A DNA stretch of 64,000 bases, taken from JBAQMG01 sp049302575 (lineage in GTDB: Bacteria > Bacillota > Desulfitobacteriia > Desulfitobacteriales > Desulfitobacteriaceae). Positions 8,285 to 16,535 of this stretch are shown one piece after another. The stretch lies in contig JBAQMG010000110.1 in NCBI GenBank assembly GCA_049302575.1, forward strand, positions 62,001 through 126,000, written 5' to 3'. A program made the position numbers and the translations under genes. The notes beneath the pieces were generated by a model. That model was not told the DNA's origin. It was given only the letters and a program-made list of their open reading frames with translations, and ran no database searches. Numbering within the stretch: the stretch's first letter is position 1; every line of letters begins with the position of its first letter.

Positions 8285-8326
8285 GATCCTTTAAAACAGA
8301 AAGATCACGAAAGGTGTTAAGATAAC

Positions 8327-9568
8327 ATGGGAAGCAGTAGTGAATTATTTAAAGTCAAAACGTTGGCAGAGGCGATCGAGTCCTTAAAACCCTATATGCT
8401 CTCGTTTTATCAACGCGTCGAAAAGATCCCTTTGGCTGATTCGTTGGGGCGTATTGTTAGCCAAGATATTCCAGTGACCTGTGCTTTACCTCATTTTCGT
8501 AAATCTACGGTGGATGGCTTGGCCGTTCGGGCTGCAGATACGTTTGGTGCTAGTGAAAGTATGCCGGCTTTGCTTCAAGGTTATGGGGAAGTCAGGATGG
8601 GGGGGGCTCCGAAGGAACCTCTGGAGCAGGGTACAGGAATCCTGATGCCTACAGGTGGAATGCTTCCTGAGGGAGCCAATGCTGTCGTGATGGTTGAATA
8701 TCTCGAACACTTTGGTGAGAGTCTCTATGGGATAACCAAGGCCGTGGCACCGGGGGAAAACCTCATTGACGTTGGGGAAGACTTGATTGAAGGGGAAGTT
8801 ATCCTCTCACAATTCACGCGAATTAGAGCTCAGGAAATGGGACTCCTAGCCTCTCAAGGGTTAATGCAGATCCCTGTTTTGCCACGTTTTCGTGTTGGGA
8901 TTCTTTCTACAGGGGATGAAATTATTCCACCTGATCAAGAACCAGCACCAGGCCAATCAAGGGATATTAATGGGTATACCTTGTTAGGACAAGCGATCTC
9001 GTGTGGTGCCGATGCTCGTCATTATGGGATTGTGAAAGATGATCTGGAAGAACTTCGGGCAGTAATTAGACGAATGCTAAAGGAGAACGACATCGTCTTG
9101 CTCTCCGGCGGAAGCTCAGTTGGGTCGCGTGATCTGTCCGCACAGCTGATTGACGAACTCGGGGAACCTGGGGTACTTTTCCATGGTTTAGCACTTCGTC
9201 CAGGTAAACCCACGATTGGTGGGGTCGTGGAGGGCAAATTGATTTTTGGCCTACCTGGACATCCTGCCTCAGCAATGATCGTTTTTGAAACACTCATCCG
9301 TCCTTGGTTGGAGGCTAGTGTGTTACGCCCGCAAGTCGATCCCTTGCCGAAGGGGATCTTAACCCAAAACTTGCATTCTGGAAGCGGTCGAGAGGAATTT
9401 GTGCGTGCTCGGCTGATTTCTAATGGGGGAGCTTGGCAAGTAGAACCGATTCGGGGGAAATCCGGCTTGATTCGGACGATGGTGCTGGCAGATGCCTTAG
9501 TGCACATTAACCTAGATACGGAGGGTATAGAAGCCGGCAAAGAGGTCTTTTTTCGGTTATTGCGTTAA
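8327..9568 (+). CDS. moeA: MoeA, molybdopterin molybdenumtransferase
   Basis: Inserts molybdate (or tungstate) into adenylated molybdopterin, the last step of molybdenum cofactor synthesis. All MoeA parts are present in order: an N-terminal domain with FRKSTVDGLAVRAADT, the extended domain II, the MPT-binding domain with STGDEI, SGGSSVGSRD and PGKPTIGGV, GLPGHPASA, and the C-terminal beta domain with SGREEFVRARL. The length of 413 residues is normal. AAAGGTG lies upstream of ATG 8327. A second moeA-like gene follows 59 bases later; in organisms with two MoeA proteins they may differ in metal choice, which is an inference here. Confidence 0.93.
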   Translation: MGSSSELFKVKTLAEAIESLKPYMLSFYQRVEKIPLADSLGRIVSQDIPVTCALPHFRKSTVDGLAVRAADTFGASESMPALLQGYGEVRMGGAPKEPLEQGTGILMPTGGMLPEGANAVVMVEYLEHFGESLYGITKAVAPGENLIDVGEDLIEGEVILSQFTRIRAQEMGLLASQGLMQIPVLPRFRVGILSTGDEIIPPDQEPAPGQSRDINGYTLLGQAISCGADARHYGIVKDDLEELRAVIRRMLKENDIVLLSGGSSVGSRDLSAQLIDELGEPGVLFHGLALRPGKPTIGGVVEGKLIFGLPGHPASAMIVFETLIRPWLEASVLRPQVDPLPKGILTQNLHSGSGREEFVRARLISNGGAWQVEPIRGKSGLIRTMVLADALVHINLDTEGIEAGKEVFFRLLR

Positions 9569-9627
9569 TATAACGTTATTACTTATTTTGTTAAACTGAC
9601 TGTCTGAAATAGGGAGGCAAAGTAAAA

Positions 9628-11535
9628 GTGGAACGCCAAATATACCTCGAAAATATGGCCTGGCAAGAGGGGCTGGCTTTAATGATGGACAAGCTTGCAG
9701 AGCGTTGTGGTCCGAAGAATGAGTCTGTGGATGTACGCTTAGCTTTACATAGAATCACAGGAACTATCGTCCGTGCCAAACGAAGTTCGCCCCATTATGC
9801 GGCCTCAGCAATGGACGGATATGCGATCCAGGTCAAGGATACGTTTGGTCTTTCAGAACGGGAACCACGTTGGTTAAAACTTGGGGTTCAAGCACTGCAA
9901 GTAGATACGGGAGATCCTCTCCCCGCAGGGATGGACGCTGTGGTCATGCTGGAAGAAGTATTGAAATCTGATGAACGCGGAATCTTGCTTCAGTCCCCTG
10001 TCGTTCCTTGGGATAATGTCCGGCCTGTAGGGGAGGATATAGTCGAGGGGGAAGTACTTCTCCCGATTCATCATTGTCTTCGCCCCCAGGATCAGGGCGC
10101 GTTACTGGCTGCAGGAGTTCTGGAGGTAGACGTTCGCTGTAAGCCACGCGTGGGGATTTTGCCGACCGGAGATGAAATACGTCCACCAGAGGCGTGCCTC
10201 CGGGTGGGGGATATTGGAGATAGCAACTCCACTGTCCTAGCTTCCTTAGTAGAAGAATGGGGTGGCTTGGCGACGATTTGGCCGATAACTCCAGATCAAC
10301 CGCAGCGGTTGGAAGAAGCTATATTGCAGATGGCAGCATCACAGGATATTATAGTCATTATCGCGGGATCTTCACAGGGACGTGATGATTACACTTCCAG
10401 AATGGTTGAAAAGCACGGGACGCTTTATCTACACGGTGTGGCTATTAAACCAGGTAAACCAGTTGTCTTAGGTGAAGTTCAGGGTAAACCAGTCATTGGG
10501 ATTCCAGGTTATCCAGTGTCTGCCTATCTGACGGCACATTTGTTCTTAGAACCTTGGGTCAAGCAATTACAGGGTTTAAGTAAAGGCTCACCTGCAACGC
10601 TGAAAGCCGTATTAAGCAAGAAAGTCTTTTCCACATTAGGTAGTGAAGAGTTTGTTCGGGTCAAAGTGGGGAAAGTCGGGGAACGTTGGGTTGCCGCGCC
10701 GTTAAGCCGTGGTGCAGGCGTGACTATGAGTTTGGTAAGAGCGGATGGCATGCTTAGGGTTCCGCGTTTGCAAGAAGGGTTTCATGAGGGTGAGACTGTA
10801 GCTATTGAGCTTCTGCGACCAGTTTCAGAGTTGGAAGAAACCCTTGTTTGCATCGGATCCCATGATCTGACCTTAGATGTTTTGAGTAGCCATTTGAAAG
10901 CAAGGGGAGGGTCTGGAGCCCTTGCCTCGGCTCATGTAGGGAGCTTAGCTGGAATTTTGGCACTCCGCAAAAGGGAAGCACATTTTGCGGGAATTCACTT
11001 GCTTGATCCAGATACAGGCGAGTACAATCGTTCGTATTTACAACGTTTCCTGCCAGGCAGAGATATTGTCCTAATGAATTTAGTCTTTAGGACTCAAGGG
11101 CTTCTTGTGCCGAAAGGGAATCCACTCAAACTAAAGACCTTGGTAGATTTAGCTCAACCGGGAAGACGATTTGTAAATCGTCAGGGCGGATCTGGAACAC
11201 GAGTGCTTTTGGATTATCTGCTTCAGAAGCAAGGCCTTAGCAAAGAACAGATAATAGGGTATGACCGGGAGGAATTCACCCACTTAGGTGTGGCAGTGGC
11301 AGTCGCCTCGGGATCAGCAGAGGTAGGTTTAGGCATCCAAAGTGCGGCGGAAGCCCTTGGACTGGATTTTGTACCGATCGGTGAAGAACGTTATGATTTG
11401 GCGATTCCGCGGGAATATCTTGAAGAACCCCGTATGAAAGCCATGATTTCCGTCATCCAAAGTCAAGCTTTTCAGGAGGACGTACTTGCGCTCGGCGGGT
11501 ATGCTGTCAGAGAGACCGGGGTGATTTACGTTTAA
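9628..11535 (+). CDS. MoeA fused to a periplasmic-binding-protein-like domain
   Basis: Residues 1 to about 405 are a second MoeA, with AMDGYAIQVKDT, PTGDEIRPPE and GIPGYPVSAY. Its MPT loop reads AGSSQGRDDYTS instead of the SGGSSVG of the upstream copy, a difference typical of this fused class. Residues from about 410 to 635 form a PBP-like (substrate-binding) domain, with NRQGGSGTRVLLDYLL as the likely anion-binding loop. Such fusions are known in anaerobes and archaea, and the extra domain has been suggested to sense or deliver an oxyanion such as molybdate or tungstate. The start is GTG 9628, with AGGGAGG ten bases upstream; there is no signal peptide, so the domain acts in the cytoplasm. 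Confidence 0.9.
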   Translation: MERQIYLENMAWQEGLALMMDKLAERCGPKNESVDVRLALHRITGTIVRAKRSSPHYAASAMDGYAIQVKDTFGLSEREPRWLKLGVQALQVDTGDPLPAGMDAVVMLEEVLKSDERGILLQSPVVPWDNVRPVGEDIVEGEVLLPIHHCLRPQDQGALLAAGVLEVDVRCKPRVGILPTGDEIRPPEACLRVGDIGDSNSTVLASLVEEWGGLATIWPITPDQPQRLEEAILQMAASQDIIVIIAGSSQGRDDYTSRMVEKHGTLYLHGVAIKPGKPVVLGEVQGKPVIGIPGYPVSAYLTAHLFLEPWVKQLQGLSKGSPATLKAVLSKKVFSTLGSEEFVRVKVGKVGERWVAAPLSRGAGVTMSLVRADGMLRVPRLQEGFHEGETVAIELLRPVSELEETLVCIGSHDLTLDVLSSHLKARGGSGALASAHVGSLAGILALRKREAHFAGIHLLDPDTGEYNRSYLQRFLPGRDIVLMNLVFRTQGLLVPKGNPLKLKTLVDLAQPGRRFVNRQGGSGTRVLLDYLLQKQGLSKEQIIGYDREEFTHLGVAVAVASGSAEVGLGIQSAAEALGLDFVPIGEERYDLAIPREYLEEPRMKAMISVIQSQAFQEDVLALGGYAVRETGVIYV

Positions 11536-11585
11536 AACGAAATGTAGAGCATTAAACCGACAGTAATTTGTTTGAGAGATCAGCT

Positions 11586-11682
11586 CTTTGATTAATCAAA
11601 GAGTTATGGTAATATTCGTTTTGTATTTTTAGGCGCTTCTTTTCTCTGCGATCTTTAATTAAGCATAGGGTTATGGTAATAT
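11586..11682 (+). repeat. Pair of 30-base imperfect direct repeats before the Uma2 gene
   Basis: Copies at 11586-11615 and 11653-11682 agree at 26 of 30 positions and share an identical 13-base end, GTTATGGTAATAT. The first copy overlaps a perfect 20-base palindrome, CTCTTTGATTAATCAAAGAG, at 11584-11603. The second copy ends 29 bases before the gene start. The arrangement suggests a doubled operator or promoter region, but no regulator gene is adjacent. Confidence 0.6.
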
Positions 11683-11711
11683 GTAGAAAAATGGTAAGGG
11701 GGACACTTAGT

Positions 11712-12293
11712 ATGTCTTTACCTAAAGAAACCAAAAAACATACCTACGCCGATTACTTAACTTGGCCGGAAAATGAAAGATGGGAAATATTCGACGGAGT
11801 ACCTTATATGCAGTCTGCACCTAAATGGCAACATCAGAGCATATCTAGTGAGCTTCATAGGCAACTATCGAACTACTTAATTGATAAACCATGTAGAGTG
11901 TTTGCCGCACCCTTTGACTTATGCTTGGCAGACTATGATGAAAATGACGATGAGATTGCAAATATTGTACAACCAGATCTTGTGATAGTGTGTGATGAAA
12001 CTAAACTTAGGAAAACTGGATATTTCGGAGTGCCTACTTTAATCATTGAAATATCGTCACCCTCGACTACCAAGCTGGACCGGGTAGTGAAATTTAACAG
12101 GTACGAAAAAGCTGGCGTTAAAGAATATTGGATCGTAGAACCAGACGGCAACTATATTAACGTATTTACATTACAAGCAAACAAACGTTACGGTCGTCCG
12201 GAAGCATACACTGAAGAAGATAAAGTGCAAATATTTGTTTTTTCGGATTTCCTTGTGGATTTAAAATCAGTATTTACCCATTATTCTCCTTAA
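11712..12293 (+). CDS. Uma2-family (DUF820) PD-(D/E)XK nuclease-like protein
   Basis: A 193-residue member of the Uma2 family, which has a restriction-endonuclease-like fold and is often multi-copy in mobile or variable genomes; its role is unknown. The pattern of acidic residues is intact: FDGVPYMQSAP and HQSISSELHRQL at the start, QPDLVIVCDETK with the catalytic aspartate, LIIEISSPSTTKLDRVVKFNRYEKAGVKEYWIVEP with the E-x-S and lysine residues. ATG 11712 is preferred because AAGGGGG lies nine bases upstream; an in-frame ATG at 11673 falls inside the second direct repeat. Its last 27 bases overlap the 3' end of the hydrogenase small-subunit gene, which runs the other way. Confidence 0.88.
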   Translation: MSLPKETKKHTYADYLTWPENERWEIFDGVPYMQSAPKWQHQSISSELHRQLSNYLIDKPCRVFAAPFDLCLADYDENDDEIANIVQPDLVIVCDETKLRKTGYFGVPTLIIEISSPSTTKLDRVVKFNRYEKAGVKEYWIVEPDGNYINVFTLQANKRYGRPEAYTEEDKVQIFVFSDFLVDLKSVFTHYSP

Positions 12294-12812
12294 AACGTTT
12301 AGTATATCATCTGGGGAAGGCGGACAGCCCGGCACCTTAAAATCCACTGGTAAAACTTCAGCTAGACCTTCTTCACTAGCATAGGCTCCCTTAAATACTC
12401 CTCCATCAATCGCACAATTTCCCACAGCCATGACCAATTTCGGTTTAGCCATCGCTTCATAAGTTGCACGGGCAGCTGTCAACAACTGGGTCGAACCCGT
12501 CCCTGTGCACATTAAGAGATCTGCATGACGGGGTGACGCCACAAAGTCAAGACCAAAACGCTGTAGATCATAAAAGGAATTACTCAAGGCCGTAAGTTCC
12601 CAATCGCACCCATTACAAGACCCGCAATCGAGGTGCCGAAGTTGCAGGGATTGTCTAAAAGTTGCTGGCATGGTCGATTCTTGTAATGCATCTAAATTTC
12701 GATCTTCTGTATTATCTGTATTACCATGCCCGAACCTCGAACCTCGAACCTCGTGCCTCGAACCTCGTAATAAGCGCCCTGTCTTCAAACTTCGGCGCAG
12801 CAAACTCCACAT
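12267..12812 (-). CDS. hyfI: Hydrogenase-4-type [NiFe] small subunit, HyfI/HycG-like
   Basis: The small subunit carries the proximal [4Fe-4S] cluster of a group 4 membrane hydrogenase. The cysteines are CGSCNGC at 63-69, Cys133 in GNCAIDGG and Cys163 in PGCPPSP, and the SPRHADLL segment is typical of the NuoB-like family. Residues 1-13 (MWSLLRRSLKTGR) look like a normal group 4 start, but residues about 15-47 are an atypical linker encoded by tandem GAGGTTC-type heptamers that reads RGSRHEVRGSRFG. The core is therefore intact and the linker is probably tolerated. AAGAGGTG precedes the ATG. It is the last gene of the hyf operon and ends inside the convergent Uma2 gene. Confidence 0.92.
   Translation of the reverse strand: MWSLLRRSLKTGRLLRGSRHEVRGSRFGHGNTDNTEDRNLDALQESTMPATFRQSLQLRHLDCGSCNGCDWELTALSNSFYDLQRFGLDFVASPRHADLLMCTGTGSTQLLTAARATYEAMAKPKLVMAVGNCAIDGGVFKGAYASEEGLAEVLPVDFKVPGCPPSPDDILNVLRRIMGKY
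12731..12768 (-). repeat. Five tandem GAGGTTC-type heptamers inside hyfI
   Basis: On the minus strand the stretch reads GAGGTTC, GAGGCAC, GAGGTTC, GAGGTTC, GAGGTTC in tandem. It lies in frame in hyfI between the start and the cluster-binding core. Related degenerate heptamer stretches flank alr at 50987-51075 and 52250-52304, so this is a dispersed repeat family. Confidence 0.85.
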
Positions 12813-12830
12813 TTTATCACCTCTTTCCGC

Positions 12831-14417
12831 TTAACGGTCACAACAACTGTAGCATAATTCAAAACTCTTATTAATCAGAGGAAAATCCGGGACAATATTT
12901 CCAAGAACGGTTAAAGGAACTGCAGGCCAATTGGCATAGCTTGCGGAGCGTATGCGACAGCGGTAGATCTTACCCGAGGCATCCGTCATCAGCCAAATCA
13001 CAGCTGTCCCGCGCGGGGACTCGACACAGCCCCAGGCCGACTGCCAAGGAGTAAGTTTATCATCAGAAATCGGTTCGGAATTTTCAAGCTGGTGTGCAGG
13101 TTCCCACATCGCTTCTTGGAGTAAAGTCGTTAGAATTCTAACACTCTCACGGACTTCCTTGATCCGAACCTTTAACCTTGACCAAACGTCTCCATCAATT
13201 CCGACGATTGCTTTCACCTTAAGTTCGGGATAAAGAAGATGGTCATGCAGTTCGCGCCAGTCATTGGCTACACCTGAAGCGCGAGCTACCGGTCCTGTAA
13301 CGCCTAAATCAAGCACACTCTCTGATTTCAAAACACCGGTTGTAATGGCTCTCTGCCTAAAACCATCATGTTCTAGCAAAAGGGGTATCCATTGTTCAAA
13401 ATCTTGAGTCACCTCAAGAAGCCGACCTAGAAGGGTTCCGCTGTCTTTTGGTTCGGGGCTTGACTTGATCCCCCCAGGTACGATCATGCCTCTTAGAAAA
13501 CGATGACCGAAGAATTCTAGGTTTAAGCGCTGGAGTCTTTCCTTACCTTGCAAACCATTGCTGTTCCCTGAGGCAAAGCCGACTCCGGCACAGAGGTTGC
13601 CAATATCTCCAATATGATTATAGACACGTTCTAATTCTGCCAGAACTGTTCTCCATAATAAGACCTGACGTGTCACCTTTACCTTAGCCAGTTTTTCCAC
13701 AGCCTCACAATAAGCCAGCGCATGACTTACCGTACACACCCCGCAAATACGTTCTATAAGCGGTAGCCCTTCTTGAAGGCTTTTCCCTTCAAGTAGCTTC
13801 TCGATTCCTTTGTGTGTAAAAAAGAGTTGAGCCTCCAAATGAAGAATGACTTCCCCAACAGTATAAAAGCGAAAATGACCGGGTTCAATAATTCCGGCAT
13901 GAATCGGACCTACTGGAATTTCAAAAACTCCCTCACCATGGGCTTCAGGAAGCGCTAAAGGAGCAGGCTTAAAGGTCTGGCGTGCTTGATCCACTGAATA
14001 ATCCTTACGTAAAGGATAAAAGCCTGTAGGCCAGCCAGGATGTAAAACTAAAGGCCGCGGATCAGGATGTCCAACAGCCTGTAGACCAAAGAGATCTTGA
14101 GCTTCTCTCTCAGACCAATTAAGTGCCGGAAAGAGCAGGGTTAGTGAAGGGAATTTATCTTGAATTCCTTTTGTGGCTAGCGTTAGAGAAAAGTCCTCTC
14201 CTGGAAAATGGAGAACTAAATAGAGACAAAAGCCCCTTTCCAACGGACGCTCATCATTGACAACATGAGTTAACCAAAGGGGACGTGGCTGCTTGGCTAA
14301 ACAATAGGTCAATATTCCCGGAAGTTCTTGGATGGGCAAGTCTGCAAAACCCTCAAAGGTATCCCAACATAATTCAACATCCTGAAAACTTTCTAAATAC
14401 TCCCGTAGAAGCTGCAT
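12831..14417 (-). CDS. hyfG: Hydrogenase-4-type [NiFe] large subunit, HyfG/HycE-like (NuoC-NuoD fusion)
   Basis: Catalytic subunit holding the Ni-Fe site. Residues 1 to about 150 are a NuoC-like domain (WSEREAQDLFGL at 101-112 and YPLRKDY), and 165-528 are NuoD-like. Nickel ligands are RICGVC at 223-228 and the terminal CYSC (Cys522 and Cys525). The usual aspartate-proline before the last motif is replaced by Glu-Leu (SFELCYSC). The chain stops three residues after the last ligand, so there is no cleavable tail for a maturation protease. The length of 528 residues is otherwise that of HycE/HyfG. It starts one base after hyfF and runs into hyfI 18 bases later. Confidence 0.93.
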   Translation of the reverse strand: MQLLREYLESFQDVELCWDTFEGFADLPIQELPGILTYCLAKQPRPLWLTHVVNDERPLERGFCLYLVLHFPGEDFSLTLATKGIQDKFPSLTLLFPALNWSEREAQDLFGLQAVGHPDPRPLVLHPGWPTGFYPLRKDYSVDQARQTFKPAPLALPEAHGEGVFEIPVGPIHAGIIEPGHFRFYTVGEVILHLEAQLFFTHKGIEKLLEGKSLQEGLPLIERICGVCTVSHALAYCEAVEKLAKVKVTRQVLLWRTVLAELERVYNHIGDIGNLCAGVGFASGNSNGLQGKERLQRLNLEFFGHRFLRGMIVPGGIKSSPEPKDSGTLLGRLLEVTQDFEQWIPLLLEHDGFRQRAITTGVLKSESVLDLGVTGPVARASGVANDWRELHDHLLYPELKVKAIVGIDGDVWSRLKVRIKEVRESVRILTTLLQEAMWEPAHQLENSEPISDDKLTPWQSAWGCVESPRGTAVIWLMTDASGKIYRCRIRSASYANWPAVPLTVLGNIVPDFPLINKSFELCYSCCDR

Positions 14418-14418
14418 C

Positions 14419-15873
14419 CTATACCCCTCCTAATATCACTTTGACGACCTGGGTTAGTGCTTGATTCAGACTTTGCGGAATAAACAGACCTAAGAAAAGA
14501 ACTAACAACAGAGGAATTGCCAGGATCAGGGTACTTACACTTTCACCGGCTTGATAACGTTCAATGGGCATCCCAAACAGCAGGTGAATAAAGTGGTAGA
14601 GAAAACCTGCAAAGATCAGGGTGAGAAATAGAATTGTTAAAAATCCCAGAACAAAATGACCGGTTGTAAAGAAGCCTGTGAAGATGCTTAACTCTGAACG
14701 AAACGTGCCAAAAGGGGGCGTGCCGGTAATTCCCAATAATCCAAACAGGAGGAGTATGCCGGTATAAGGCCAAACTTTTAAAACCCCTCGGATCCTGAGA
14801 ATTTGTCTAGTTCCCGTCTTTTGGACTAGACTCCCGACGACGACAAACAGATTAGCCTTTGTTAAAGCATGGAGCAAAAGGTGTAAGGCTGCTCCCCAGA
14901 CGGCTAGCGGAGTTCCTAAACCGAAGCCTATTGCTAAGATTCCCATATGTTCCACACTGGAATAGGCCAATAAACGTTTAAGATCCTTCTGTAACAAGAT
15001 AACCCCTACCATGACGGCCAACGATAAAATTCCAAAACCCAAGAGTATTTTGCCTGTAAAATCTGGACCTAGGGCAGTTTGGCGAGCTAAACTATGCCAG
15101 CGCAAAATAGCGTAGAGAGCACAATTTAGGAGTACTCCAGAAAGTAAGGCACTCACTGGAGAGGGCGCCTGACTATGGGCATCAGGGAGCCAGGCATGCA
15201 TAGGGACAAACCCAACTTTTGCTCCATAACCAACGAAAGCAAACAAAACACCTAAACGAACTAAACCTAGGTCTAACTGGTTGGCAAACTTTGGCAGAGC
15301 ACGCCAATCCAAGGCTGTTAGACTATGCCCCAAGTAGGGTGAGGACGCCGCGAAGAAAAATAAAGTTCCCAATAAGGCAAAACTTATGCCCACCGAACAT
15401 AAAATTACATATTTCCAAGCGGCTTCAACTGCTAGTTTGTTGCGATAAAAACCGACCAAAAGTGTCGTGGCTAAAGTAGTCCCTTCAATCCCAACCCAAA
15501 TAATTCCAAGATTAGGCGTACTTATTACGAGGAGCATCGTGCCGATAAAGAACCATAACCAAAAATAGTATCCTTTGAGCCTCTTTCGTGGGAGTTTCTT
15601 CTCCCTGACTTCTTCTTCCATATACTTCAAGGAGAATAAAATAACATAATCAGCAACGATAATGATGACGCTTAGTAGTAAAACACTCAGAGCATCCCAA
15701 TATAAAAAGCCTGAACCATACCCGAAGGAACCTTGAATTAGCGTTTGTCTGATGGTCCATCCTCCACTTAATGTTAACAAGAGGAGTGCCACGCCGTTAA
15801 CTAGTTTTAAATAGGTGTATTTTGCTGAAAACAGCATTCCCCAAGCTGCGAGCACAGCTACTCCAATAAACAT
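14419..15873 (-). CDS. hyfF: Hydrogenase-4 membrane subunit HyfF-like (NuoN/L-type transporter)
   Basis: A 484-residue polytopic membrane protein of the proton-conducting NADH-quinone oxidoreductase 2/4/5 family. Around 13-14 hydrophobic segments are visible. The key transport residues appear in WVGIEGTTLATTLLVGFY (glutamate in helix 5), the GAKVGFVPMHAWLPDAHSQA loop, and LQKDLKRLLAYSSVEHMGIL. It would form one of two antiporter-like ion channels in the complex. Five bases separate it from hyfE and one from hyfG, so translation is probably coupled across the operon. Confidence 0.92.
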   Translation of the reverse strand: MFIGVAVLAAWGMLFSAKYTYLKLVNGVALLLLTLSGGWTIRQTLIQGSFGYGSGFLYWDALSVLLLSVIIIVADYVILFSLKYMEEEVREKKLPRKRLKGYYFWLWFFIGTMLLVISTPNLGIIWVGIEGTTLATTLLVGFYRNKLAVEAAWKYVILCSVGISFALLGTLFFFAASSPYLGHSLTALDWRALPKFANQLDLGLVRLGVLFAFVGYGAKVGFVPMHAWLPDAHSQAPSPVSALLSGVLLNCALYAILRWHSLARQTALGPDFTGKILLGFGILSLAVMVGVILLQKDLKRLLAYSSVEHMGILAIGFGLGTPLAVWGAALHLLLHALTKANLFVVVGSLVQKTGTRQILRIRGVLKVWPYTGILLLFGLLGITGTPPFGTFRSELSIFTGFFTTGHFVLGFLTILFLTLIFAGFLYHFIHLLFGMPIERYQAGESVSTLILAIPLLLVLFLGLFIPQSLNQALTQVVKVILGGV

Positions 15874-15878
15874 GGCAA

Positions 15879-16535
15879 CTATCCTTTCAGTGTCTTCATG
15901 TGATCAACATTCAACGAGTCATAATCCTCAAGCATCCGTTTAGAGAGGATCATTAAAATGACAACCCCAATTAAGATATCAAAAATAGCTCCCATTTCCA
16001 CTAACAAAGGCATCCCTTTGGTCAAGAAAAATCCAGCTAAGAAGATTCCATTATCAATCAGCAAAATTCCTATAACTTGTACTAAAGCGACCTTGCGAAC
16101 CATCATCAGCAGAAGGCCATAGAAGAGGAGTGCTAAGGCAATTGCTAAACCGTTACGGAAGCCAGGTTCGGGAAGTGCCACTAGAGGTTTTGTCACAACA
16201 TAAGCCATAAGGGTTAAGCTACCAGCCACAACTAAAGAGAAAGTGCGTTTTAAAAATATTTCACCTACCCACTCTGTGTTGGACTCTTTTAGAACGCGTC
16301 GTAAAAGCCAAGGGATAATCCCACCCTTAATAAGGAACATCAAACCGCCGACGAGCACGACTTCTAATTCGTTGTTAGCTATCCCTTGAATTAAAATCAG
16401 GAGCGCGATGAAGATAGTTTGTAAAGTCCACCAGTTTAAGACCTTTTGCACTCGTGTACTAAAGACAATGAGCAGTCCGCTTATCAATAGCACAAGCAGT
16501 ACTAAATTAAGTCCATTCTCGGAAATGCTGCTCAT
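15879..16535 (-). CDS. hyfE: Hydrogenase-4 membrane subunit HyfE-like
   Basis: A 218-residue membrane protein with about seven hydrophobic segments, of the HyfE family whose C-terminal part resembles NuoK. The segment MLVEMGAIFDILIGVVIL-like near the C-terminus carries the conserved glutamate and aspartate. The start is placed at ATG 16535 because AAGGGGG lies eight bases upstream and the codon overlaps the hyfC stop as TAATG; a start at 16559 would add eight residues and run further into hyfC. In the complex it joins the antiporter-like subunits to the hydrogenase arm. Confidence 0.88.
   Translation of the reverse strand: MSSISENGLNLVLLVLLISGLLIVFSTRVQKVLNWWTLQTIFIALLILIQGIANNELEVVLVGGLMFLIKGGIIPWLLRRVLKESNTEWVGEIFLKRTFSLVVAGSLTLMAYVVTKPLVALPEPGFRNGLAIALALLFYGLLLMMVRKVALVQVIGILLIDNGIFLAGFFLTKGMPLLVEMGAIFDILIGVVILMILSKRMLEDYDSLNVDHMKTLKG

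Noticed and set aside
9022..9540. 172-codon open frame on the minus strand inside moeA
   Set aside because: It is a shadow of the moeA coding frame: no ribosome site, odd composition (Ser/Pro/Arg-rich) and no domain, whereas moeA on the plus strand is complete.
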